Shown piece after piece: positions 40,007 through 47,921 of a stretch of DNA of 64,000 nt (position 1 is its first letter; every line of letters begins with the position of its first letter). This DNA comes from Alphaproteobacteria bacterium (lineage in GTDB: Bacteria; Pseudomonadota; Alphaproteobacteria; Caedimonadales; UBA1908). The notes below the pieces were generated by a model. It saw nothing but the letters and a program-made list of their open reading frames with translations, ran no database searches and was not told where the DNA came from. Position numbers and translations under genes: made by a program. The stretch spans positions 56,559-120,558 of the forward strand of contig JACESU010000004.1 of NCBI GenBank assembly GCA_013911655.1. The letters run 5' to 3'.

Positions 40007-40741
40007 ATGATGATAGAGATTATTTTACAGGATAGAAGACAAACGCGGGTGGGTTATGATCGGCGTGCTCATTTATTTGAGGTGATTGAAGCGAACACCC
40101 CCTTGTTGGAGAAATTCTTTTATGAACTAAGGCATCTCGTCTATGTGGTCGAAAGACGTGTGGATTATGACAAAGAGAGGGCTCTTAATCATATAGAAGT
40201 GGATCAGTATGACGCCCATTCCATGAAGTTCCTTATTTGTTACAAGCCCCTTCGTCTCTTTTTGGGGGGGTGTCGGATCATTCTTGCCAAAGAGGGGTCT
40301 CCTGACTTTGGACTTCCCACCGCCGCGCTTGCCAAAAGTCTTGGTGACTACTTATCTAAGGAAAAGCTTTTAAAGACAGGAGAGGTGTCGCGTTTTCTCT
40401 TTGCTGATGATCGCACCCAAATTTGTCTTGAGCACATGCAAAAAACAAAGGGTGATTGGTGTGATATAAAAGGATTAAACGATCAAAAAATTCTGACATT
40501 GCTGTCTTGCTGCATGGCGGCCTATATCGCTCACGATCTGCATTATCTTATCTTTTCGGTGTATCCGTCGCTTTTGAGGGTGCTCCAATCAAAAGGCATT
40601 CCTTTGACCATTCTCGGGGAAGAAGTCGAGTACTTTGGAAAAAATAAGGTTGCTATTTTAGATTGTCAAAAGACTTTAAAAAATCTTGAAAGAGAAAATC
40701 CTTTTTTCTTTGAGTTTTTGATGTCAGTGAACAATGGATGA
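40007..40741 (+). CDS. GNAT-fold acyltransferase-like protein (FeeM / autoinducer-synthase type), copy 2
   Basis: A 244-residue paralogue of the protein at 6400-7152. It shares the N-terminal FYELRHLVYVVERRV block (position of the LuxI-type catalytic arginine region), LRLFLGGCRIILA, GEVSRFLF (conserved E-x-S-R-F) and the C-terminal ILGEEVEYFG. It ends with a similar NPFFFEFLM compared with NPRVFQFLT. These motifs place it near N-acyl amino acid synthases and exosortase-associated acyltransferases; the true substrate is unknown. It starts 7 bases after the broken ThiF-like gene with AAGG upstream and looks intact. It was probably cotranscribed with the ThiF-like gene, which hints at a joint pathway now damaged. 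Confidence 0.7.
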   Translation: MMIEIILQDRRQTRVGYDRRAHLFEVIEANTPLLEKFFYELRHLVYVVERRVDYDKERALNHIEVDQYDAHSMKFLICYKPLRLFLGGCRIILAKEGSPDFGLPTAALAKSLGDYLSKEKLLKTGEVSRFLFADDRTQICLEHMQKTKGDWCDIKGLNDQKILTLLSCCMAAYIAHDLHYLIFSVYPSLLRVLQSKGIPLTILGEEVEYFGKNKVAILDCQKTLKNLERENPFFFEFLMSVNNG

Positions 40742-41023
40742 GAAGGATTTGCGTGATTCTGGATGTTTTGTATTGAAGGCCTGACACTCCTTAAGTCTGG
40801 TCACGATTTGAAGGAAAACCTACTTATCATCCATAGAAATACTTCAGATAGAAAGATGAAAAAGATATGAATGCGTCTATTTGTTTTTACTAGCTATAGT
40901 GGTGAAAAATAAAAAAAATCCTTGGAAGAGTTTTTTTGTTAAAATATAAATATTGACATTTGTCAGATCTGTTATTATTTAAGCCTTGTTGTTAACTTAG
41001 AGATCAGTATAGTTTAGAGCATT
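40742..41023 (+). other. intergenic region before the F-box-like gene
   Basis: 282 bases without a supported gene. The AT content rises sharply after 40880. The only clear signal is the promoter at 40953-40981. No terminator for the acyltransferase-like gene is convincing. Confidence 0.5.
40953..40981 (+). promoter_or_regulatory. sigma70-type promoter of the F-box-like gene
   Basis: TTGACA (40953-40958), 17-base spacer, TATTTA (40976-40981). The -35 is perfect and the spacing ideal. It lies 43 bases before the start codon. Confidence 0.65.
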
Positions 41024-43231
41024 ATGAAAAAATCACTTCTTTGGCGTGCTATGTTTTTGGCCGCAAGCCTGTCTTCTGTTACGTCGGTCGGGGCAAGTCC
41101 TTTTGAGGGAGAAGAATCCAGTCGTCGTAGTTCTTCGAGTCACACGGGGGCAGGGGAGAAAAGAAAAGCGACTGTTTTAGGAGAGGACATCAAGACCCCG
41201 AAAAAGACACGTGGGGACGACGTAAGCCCACAAGAAGCATCCTCACAAGCACCCTTGGATATAGCGGGGGAAGTGATACAAGATCCCTCTCTTGGTGATT
41301 TTGTGGTGTTGCCCAAAGAAGTTCTGGGGATGATTTTTTCACATCTTGAAAAACCCCTTGTGATGCGAAAGGTCAGTACAGCCACAAAAGCCATTGTGGA
41401 CACACAAGTTCCCTTTCCCGTTGCCATCGAAAATATTGAAAGATATTTGAAGGGCCCCGAAAAAAATCCTCAATTTTGCATTGATAGGCCCGTTGCGTTG
41501 ACGGGTAACTCTTTTGATCTAAAAGAAACAAAAGCACGTTTTCCCCAAGGCACGATTTTTAAAGGAGGAGATCTTGTCCTTTATGGAGTCGAAGAATTTT
41601 ACGCATTACCAGAAGGGGCAACGGCACGTTTGTATGTTGATACCCTCGAGCAAGCAAAAACAATTTCGTCAAAGGTCCAGGGAAAAGGGGTGAAAGTCGA
41701 GGTGCTGGCCTTGTCCTGTGAGATGAGTTGGCAGCGGTATCTTCAAAAAGAAACCGTTAGAAGGCTTAACCGAAATCAATTGCAGGCCTTGCACGACAAC
41801 AAAGAAAGACTCATTTTTCTCCTTGCTTTTCATAACGGCATTCACTATCTGGACGCGTTTGTGCAAGCTGGTATTGTGGAGAGGATATACGGCGCGGGCA
41901 ACGTCCCTGTGGATGTAAACAAGATCTTTAGCCCCTTGGACCGTTTGGGCACAGATATTGAAAAATATAAAATTTTTAGGCAGTTGTCCTCAAATGTCGT
42001 TGGACAGTGCCTTAGAGAAGGGGTTGTTTTCGATACGCTCTTGGACAGTTTAGCGTCTTTGCCAGACCATAAGACCCGTGTTTATGTGACCAATCATTTG
42101 AATGGCATGAGATTGGACGACACACACTTTTACAGAGGGGGGTCAAGCCACTTTAAGCAGCTTGTTAATTTTCTTGCTATGCAAATGACGGCAAAAAAAC
42201 CTATACAGCTCAAAGCCATAGACACGACACGTTTGTATAAAAGTTGTGGCATTGTACTATCCTTGATGATAGGAGACTGTCTTTCTAAAATCGATCAAAA
42301 AGATGCACATGCCATTTTACAGTTCCTGACACCCTCCCATGTCAATACACCTTTCCATATCCATGCCTATTTGACAAATGTTGCTGGTGGTGGAAAACTA
42401 TTTGAGAAAGAATGCTTTGAGCAAATGCTGGCTGCTTTTGCAGGTTTTGAGTATCCTGAACTCAATTACACTTTTGACTTGGGTTATGACCAACACCCCT
42501 TATACCAGGGAGAATTGCGAGAGTCTTTATTTAGGGTGCAGCGACAGCTTTTCCAATCGACCTCGTTGCAACAGCCTCACAACGGAGAGGACAAGGCCAA
42601 ACGTCGTCAAACATTGATATGGGGCGCACAGACCCTTAACTGCTTGAAGCGTCTTGAAAAGTATGGACGTTCACAAAAGACCGCGGCTCTTTCGGTGGAA
42701 GAATTTGCGCACGCCTTTAAAAAGGAAGATCCCATAAACCAAGCCCGTCTGCAGATCCATGTTGATGCCTTTTTTAACGCAGCAAAAGAGATAGAAACCT
42801 TGCCGACTCTCTTAAGGGGCAGCGTCATGAACATGATCACAAAACGCCTGGTGGACCTAACCTATGATCCACAGAAAAAAGCACCCGATGGCAAGCTGTG
42901 CGTTGATCTTGCAAAAGCATTTATCAAAGCAGTCATCAATGCACCGCAAGAAGAGATGACAGATCATCTGGCAGTGCATGAGCTCACGAACTCCTTCGTG
43001 CGCTTCTTCTCTCCCATACCGCAAATGCTTGAGCAAGCCGTCGCTGCTTTGGCAAGGATCACACATCCAAAGATCCGTGAGGATGCCATAAAAGAGCTTC
43101 CTCAGGCTTTTACGCCCAACCTAAGTGGACGAAAGCAAGCTCTTGTGTTTTTGAGGAAATTTTCTCAAAAGAACAAAGTGCTCCAATCAGAGGATCGCCT
43201 TGATCTTCGTCCCTCTCGGCTAGAGATTTAG
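41024..43231 (+). CDS. exported F-box-like protein, candidate host-directed effector
   Basis: 735 residues. A Sec signal covers residues 1-24 (LLWRAMFLAASLSSVTSVGA). Residues 25-90 are low complexity, acidic and serine-rich, with a bipartite basic patch (KRK at 46-48, PKKTR at 59-63) that resembles a nuclear localisation signal. Residues about 95-128 match the F-box pattern: LPKEVLGMIFSHLEKPLVMR, then KVSTATKAIVDTQ. In eukaryotes this motif binds Skp1 in SCF ubiquitin ligases; bacterial effectors with F-boxes are known from other intracellular pathogens. The remaining 600 residues are mostly helical, with degenerate units such as AVAALARITHPKIRED and LVFLRKF that resemble the repeats of the nearby exported proteins. 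Secretion beyond the periplasm is not shown by sequence. Strong promoter and terminator flank the gene. Confidence 0.7.
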   Translation: MKKSLLWRAMFLAASLSSVTSVGASPFEGEESSRRSSSSHTGAGEKRKATVLGEDIKTPKKTRGDDVSPQEASSQAPLDIAGEVIQDPSLGDFVVLPKEVLGMIFSHLEKPLVMRKVSTATKAIVDTQVPFPVAIENIERYLKGPEKNPQFCIDRPVALTGNSFDLKETKARFPQGTIFKGGDLVLYGVEEFYALPEGATARLYVDTLEQAKTISSKVQGKGVKVEVLALSCEMSWQRYLQKETVRRLNRNQLQALHDNKERLIFLLAFHNGIHYLDAFVQAGIVERIYGAGNVPVDVNKIFSPLDRLGTDIEKYKIFRQLSSNVVGQCLREGVVFDTLLDSLASLPDHKTRVYVTNHLNGMRLDDTHFYRGGSSHFKQLVNFLAMQMTAKKPIQLKAIDTTRLYKSCGIVLSLMIGDCLSKIDQKDAHAILQFLTPSHVNTPFHIHAYLTNVAGGGKLFEKECFEQMLAAFAGFEYPELNYTFDLGYDQHPLYQGELRESLFRVQRQLFQSTSLQQPHNGEDKAKRRQTLIWGAQTLNCLKRLEKYGRSQKTAALSVEEFAHAFKKEDPINQARLQIHVDAFFNAAKEIETLPTLLRGSVMNMITKRLVDLTYDPQKKAPDGKLCVDLAKAFIKAVINAPQEEMTDHLAVHELTNSFVRFFSPIPQMLEQAVAALARITHPKIREDAIKELPQAFTPNLSGRKQALVFLRKFSQKNKVLQSEDRLDLRPSRLEI

Positions 43232-43742
43232 ACCATTGGAACGGGAAGCAGGCAAGATTGCCGCTTCCCGGGTGGTTCGTTTTATCCAGAGCCAAAGAAG
43301 TTCGCTTGCTATGAAAGTAGCAAAAGAACTGCTTATGATTGAAGATCAGGTAAAGAGGAACCATCTTTGCAAAAGCCTGTTTTGTGTCCCGGATACTAGT
43401 GTTGAGCGGGGTGCTCTTTTTATAGTGTTCATGACATGTGTGAAAAAAGCCTAAGTCCACATTTAGTGAGTCTTCGTATATGTCAAGAAGGGCCCTTTGT
43501 GGGTTTTTATGGGCAAAAGGACTTGTAAGAAACGCCTGCCATTTGTCATGACGGACCTGATCATCGAGGGGTGGATTATGAGACAGAGAAGGGCCTAAAG
43601 GAGAAGGGATAAAACTAGCCAGAGGTGAAGGATTTTGTGTTTCATTTAACCCGTCATGATCGCCTGGATAAGCCCCTACAGGATGTGTGGATAAATAAAT
43701 TGCGGCCCAAAAAGATGTTCTTAAGAGCAGGCATTTCTTCAA
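43110..43742 (-). CDS. exported protein of unknown function, 3' end overlapping the F-box-like gene
   Basis: 210 residues from a TTG start with GGAGAG about 8 bases upstream. The N-terminus (LKKCLLLRTSFWAAIYLSTH read from TTG as Met, cleavage near VGA-YP) is a Sec signal closely similar in style to that of the convergent F-box-like protein, whose mature start is GASPF. The mature part has no known domain. The last 40 codons lie antisense to the 3' end of the F-box-like gene and run through that gene's terminator hairpin. The real product may therefore be shorter after a frameshift. The first 130 residues are the better supported part. Confidence 0.5.
   Translation of the reverse strand: MKKCLLLRTSFWAAIYLSTHPVGAYPGDHDGLNETQNPSPLASFIPSPLGPSLSHNPPLDDQVRHDKWQAFLTSPFAHKNPQRALLDIYEDSLNVDLGFFHTCHEHYKKSTPLNTSIRDTKQAFAKMVPLYLIFNHKQFFCYFHSKRTSLALDKTNHPGSGNLACFPFQWSKSLAERDEDQGDPLIGALCSFEKISSKTQELAFVHLGWA
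43242..43270 (+). terminator. terminator hairpin of the F-box-like gene
   Basis: CGGGAAGC (43242-43249) and GCTTCCCG pair, with GGCAA/TTGCC stacked inside. The hairpin is very stable and begins 10 bases after the stop. The following GGTGGTTCGTTTTA gives a poor T-run. It lies within the reading frame of the opposite gene. Confidence 0.65.
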
Positions 43743-43936
43743 AATGGTCTCTCCACTGTTACAAAAATCAGGCGATTCTATGTCTTTCGAATTTTTTTAT
43801 GTCAATGTGTTATTTGTCGCCTTCAAGATCTTGTTCATAGCTATACCTCTAGTTAACGCTTGTCAGACGCGTGATGCAATAGTTATTTACGGGCAAAACA
43901 GGACCGCCGTTTAGAGAACGATTGCCCTGCAAGATG

Positions 43937-43973
43937 AAAAAAAGGGCGCGTCAAAGAAACCCCTTACCGCGCC
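43937..43973 (-). terminator. rho-independent terminator (minus strand)
   Basis: On the minus strand GGCGCG and CGCGCC form the stem around a 17-base loop, followed by T7. It lies about 20 bases after the stop of the exported repeat protein. Confidence 0.8.
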
Positions 43974-43991
43974 TTTATAAGCGGGACTCTT

Positions 43992-44852
43992 TTAAAGTTT
44001 GGCGTTAAAGGTTTGAGCAAGCCTTGCGATGGTATGGATAACGTCTTCGCTAGAGGCGCAAGTTTCGAGTATTTCATCGCTGAGGGACGCTGCGACTTTG
44101 AGGCGAAGGGTAGAATCTTTGATGCTCGAGAACGTGTTAAGCGCCTTGGCGCTTTCCGTTGCACAGACACAAGCCTCAAAAAGGGCGGGAGTTAAAAACA
44201 CAGACAACTCTTCTTGTAAAAAGAGGGCGGGAATTTCCCCTAGGATGCGAACAGTACCACTAACGTCATAAGGACGTGAGAAATGAGCGCAAAAGTGATT
44301 TTCTGCGACCTCCACAACAAGGGGGCGTTTTACATGGGAGATTGCTTGTAGGGCTTGCAACATTTCAAGCCGTTCATCACTGGTGCTGCATCCCTTTAAA
44401 AGGGGGCCACTTGCCACGAGAGACAGGGTCTGTGCTTCATGATTTGGGAAATGACTAAGGGCTTTGACTAAACCGACAGCTGGCTCAAAACCTCCACACT
44501 TTTTGATAAAAGGGCGTGATGTTAAGAGAGATCTGAAAAAGTCCTCTTGGATTTTTGTTTTCGTGTGGGTGAAAAGCTCTGTGACTGTGATGAGATCGGT
44601 CGCGGTTTCGCATTGCCACACAAGGGGCATCGAAAGCTTTGAGTGCGCTTTTTCCAGAGGAAGGGACGGGCTGATTTTGGCCAGGTACCCATTCAAAATC
44701 GCTTCTTCTGTTTTCGTGAAAGGCGTGGTTTGGCGCCGGCCCTCTTGATAGTCTTCCCACAAAAGGTCTGCGTGATTTTTAGAAGCAGTAGCATGAGCAA
44801 GGGGGCTAAAAGATAGAAAGCCACCCAAAACAGTAGCAAAGAGATACTTCAT
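43992..44852 (-). CDS. exported Cys-containing helical-repeat protein
   Basis: 286 residues with a Sec signal (MKYLFATVLGGFLSFSPLAH, cleavage near ATA). The mature protein consists largely of five helical units of 36-37 residues. They begin LSMPLVWQC, LTSRPFIKKC, ASGPLLKGC, LTPALFEAC and LSDEILETC, each followed by an acidic turn and one or two amphipathic helices (for example DVIHTIARLAQ). One unit is longer by an insert. The conserved cysteine recurs at the same unit position. I know no named family with this pattern. The start is the ATG before the signal peptide; an upstream frame extension lacks a ribosome site, and the site at 44852 itself is weak. It follows the other exported genes on the same strand. 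Confidence 0.72.
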   Translation of the reverse strand: MKYLFATVLGGFLSFSPLAHATASKNHADLLWEDYQEGRRQTTPFTKTEEAILNGYLAKISPSLPLEKAHSKLSMPLVWQCETATDLITVTELFTHTKTKIQEDFFRSLLTSRPFIKKCGGFEPAVGLVKALSHFPNHEAQTLSLVASGPLLKGCSTSDERLEMLQALQAISHVKRPLVVEVAENHFCAHFSRPYDVSGTVRILGEIPALFLQEELSVFLTPALFEACVCATESAKALNTFSSIKDSTLRLKVAASLSDEILETCASSEDVIHTIARLAQTFNAKL

Positions 44853-45005
44853 TTTTAAATAGTTCTCATGTTTTTTTTCAAACCTAGAGAATTTAAAAAT
44901 ATAAAACAAGCTTATTATTGAATTTTGTCAGTCGTGATGGTTCTTGCATATGAATACCGGGGGAGGTCTCTTTCTATCTTCAGGGCATCGCAAAGATTAA
45001 TCGCG

Positions 45006-45260
45006 TTATGGACGTTCGGGGTCATTGGTTGAAAGAGTCTTTGCCTTAGCTTGGAGAAAAGCCTGATCTTCATTATTAAGAGCCTTGAAACAGGGAAGTT
45101 TATAATAATAGTCAGGGTCTATAGGCATCTGATCATTGGATCTAGGAACGTGGAAAGAACCCGTCCCATAAAGATCTCTGTCGTAAAGAAAGAACGCATA
45201 AACACTTCCGTGTCCCCATAAAAGAACTAAGAAAAATCCTAATAGGGTGGGGATCTTCAT
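45006..45260 (-). CDS. small exported protein
   Basis: 84 residues with a strong GGGAGG site 7 bases before ATG 45260. Signal peptide MKIPTLLGFFLVLLWGHGSV with cleavage near VYA. The mature part is about 62 residues, with FFLYDRDLYGTGSF and a single cysteine, and no recognisable domain. It begins 35 bases after the frameshifted repeat gene and is probably cotranscribed with it. Confidence 0.65.
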   Translation of the reverse strand: MKIPTLLGFFLVLLWGHGSVYAFFLYDRDLYGTGSFHVPRSNDQMPIDPDYYYKLPCFKALNNEDQAFLQAKAKTLSTNDPERP

Positions 45261-45295
45261 GGTCGCTCCTCCCACATATGTGCATTAAAATCTTA

Positions 45296-47567
45296 CTATT
45301 GAAACGCGAGGGTGCTCAAGAAATAAGTGAGATCACTTGGTGAGTTAATGCCCTCGACGGTGCTGCGCGTAAGATACGCTTTAAGCGCTTCCTCCTTTTC
45401 TGGTAGGAATTTCTCAAACCAAGCCAAGTAATTCGAATACAGCCAAGAGGCTTTGCTGTGCGGCACAACCACATCAAGCAAAAGGGTCATGGCCGTGTGC
45501 CGCTTTGCGGGCTCGATCAGCACAAGAGTATCCATGAGTTTTGAGACGACTTCGATCGTGATCCCTTCTTTGAGGGGAAGGGCGCTAATCAAGGCATGAA
45601 TGTCGCGTTGTGTCTGAGGGGAGGGGATTTTTCCAAAGGAGGCGATAAGAAAGCTCAAGTCTTCAGGCGAGCGGCAAAAGATAAGAGGAACAGGTGTCAA
45701 AAGCGTTTGAATATGATCGGGATTATCAACATGTCTTAAGCCTTGCAGACACGCAAGTTTATGAGCAGGTGTGCGGCAAAATGATTCTAGGGTGGGCGTG
45801 AGGATAAGGTCATGGGCGCTTAAACGAAGGGCGGTCATGGCGCGCAAAAGCGTTGAAAAGGTGACATCTGGGACGTCTTGTTCATGGGGAGAGGATGACC
45901 GTGTTTCTGCGGAGGATGAAAGATCTGACTGTTGGTCACGCATAAGATCGACCAGGCTATCTTCTAGAGTATCCAAAGCCATATAAATCCTTGCACTATC
46001 TTTGTAAGTGGGCAAGATTTCTTCTTCTATCAGCGTGACACAGGCATCTCTTTGCTCTGGGATGTTGCAAAAAGAAAAAAGACTACCAAGTTTTTCAACG
46101 ATGTTACCTCTTTGATTGTCGAAAAGCTCTGCCACGTGTTGGACAATAATCTTTTCAAGAAGAGACGATCCTGTGGGATGTGAGAGTAAAAACGAAAGTC
46201 CCAGGTATTGGTTGGCAAGGGATGCTTGGACTGTGTTGAAGTGTTGAGAATTCGTTTGTTCGTAGGCGTTAGCCCACCTTAAAAAGGCAAGGGGATTATA
46301 GAGCGAGCAGTTTACAGGCGGTCGCTCGTAACGTGTCAACGCTTCAAGGCGCCACCGAATGAAGTCCATGGGAGTTATTTCATCGCGATGGAGCGAAAGA
46401 GGGGGAGGCGCCAAGTGAGTTAAAAGCGATGAAAAAACAGGTATGGACATATGATCTTCATCTAAAAGCATCCCAAGATAGGTAAAAAATATTCGAACGT
46501 CCCCGTGGTGGTTAAAGGCAGGAAGTGCATGTTTTTCAAGAAAAGAGATCAAAAGGTCGCGCGCGGCGTCGCTTTCTGACGCGCATCCAAAGGTATATCC
46601 CATGGCGTAAAGAGGATCATCTTGTTCGCCCTGTTTTGCAGGGTTGTAACCAGTCCCAAGACACAAGGAAACGATTTCTTTCATCAAAATTTCTGAGTGA
46701 TCGTGCAAAAAGAAATGCCGAAAGCCATATTGCTGCCGCATTATGCGGGGGAAAAACTGCCAAAAATTCCAAGCATTGTTGGTGAGATTAAAATCGACCC
46801 ATCTTTTAAACGCTGGGATAAGCGCTTGTTTTTGCGCGACCATAACGGACAAGTCATCCTTGAGGTAATGGTGGGTGCACAAAAATTTAAGTAAAGGAGA
46901 GGGGCTTGCGTAAAGAGGCTCTGTTAATGAACGTGTTTGTCTCTCATCATGCAAATCCACTTGTCCCAAGGTTGCCAGGGCTTTTTCTGCGTGAGGGGTT
47001 GCGCTTTTAAGTGCGTCTAGTGCAAGGCATAGATGCGCGTAGTGAGGGCAATGGGGCAGCACATGGGTATTGAGCCCTGATTAAGGGAAGGGCACGCTCT
47101 TCGGTCTGCAGATCATGGAAGAGATCCCCTAAGAGGGAAAAGGGGTCATACAAAGAGTGTGTTAAGGTTGGATCATAGTCAGAACGTGTGGCGAGGGCAA
47201 TAATCTGACTCATCAGATCAAGTCCTTCCTCGCTGAGTCTTACCCCGGCAAGGCATGCTTCTTGAGTGCTTAAAACGGCTTGGAGGTTTTGAAGATAAGA
47301 ATCGTCTATTCCTTCATTATCACTGCTGTCTTCTGCACTTGATGGTTGAGATTTGGGGCGTATATTGTAATCGTCAAAAAAAGAACATGAAGAATCTGAA
47401 AGCATAAAGTCTTGCTCATAACCACTGTTTTCTGCGCTCGTAGAAGGAGAGTAAGAGTAAGAAGTGTTAGAAAAAGACTCATCTTCAGCGTCACTTAAAG
47501 AGCCCCATGTTATATTTCCAAGAGCTGTACCGAGAAAAAGGGTATAGGCAAGAACACGGCGTCGCAT
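45296..47567 (-). pseudogene. large exported helical-repeat protein gene split by a frameshift
   Basis: Two overlapping frames make one protein of about 755 residues. The 5' part (47567-47007) has a signal peptide (RRRVLAYTLFLGTALGNITW), the acidic leader SLSDAEDES and then helical sequence to ERALPLIRAQY. The 3' part (to 45296) has no signal or convincing start and continues as HVLPHCPHYAHLCLALDALK. The switch lies at about 47045-47075. The protein contains a Y-x-P motif repeat (SDYDPTLTHSLYDP, TGYNPAKQ, RYERPPVNCSLYNP). In its last third it has units LTPTLESFC and LTPVPLIFCRSPEDL, 34-35 residues apart, the same type as in the 43992-44852 protein. A sequencing error cannot be ruled out. If real, only a 186-residue exported fragment is made. 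Confidence 0.62.
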
Positions 47568-47921
47568 TTATCTCTCCGATCATTGGGCTTTGCTGATTCA
47601 GTCTGACATAAAGATGCTTTTGATCCAAGACGGGCAAGAAAAACTATAAAAACAAGAGTGTTAAGTTTTTTTCTATATAAAATTGAGGTTGCGGTGCGCG
47701 CTTTTTGACCCTTAAACCGTGTACGGATTAAAGGCTTTCTCTGTTTTTGAAAGAAGTGAAAAGCGAGGAAAAGTTGGACGAGATCGCTGTGAAAGCAGGA
47801 AAAGAAAACGGCCATCGTCAATGGACAGATTACCTGTGTCAGAACGAATCCTAAACCGTTCTTGTCGCCTTAACCTTAAGCAAACAAGAACGGCCGTATA
47901 CGCTCCAAGGGCGTAGTGTAT
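47568..47921. other. intergenic region between exported repeat gene and PHB depolymerase
   Basis: 354 bases. It contains the terminator of the depolymerase gene (47856-47893) and, nearer 47570-47700, an AT-rich part that should carry the promoter of the exported repeat gene. Short open frames here lack ribosome sites and I do not support them. Confidence 0.5.
47856..47893 (-). terminator. terminator hairpin of the PHB depolymerase gene
   Basis: CCGTTCTTGT and ACAAGAACGG form a perfect 10-bp stem with an 18-base loop, 29 bases after the depolymerase stop on the minus strand. The T-run after it is short (TTT). A smaller TACGC/GCGTA stem lies between it and the stop. Confidence 0.6.

Noticed and set aside
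47510-47821. A 103-codon minus-strand ORF upstream of the exported repeat gene
   Set aside because: It overlaps the signal peptide region of that gene in another frame, has no ribosome site and encodes a phenylalanine-rich string typical of AT-rich leader DNA.
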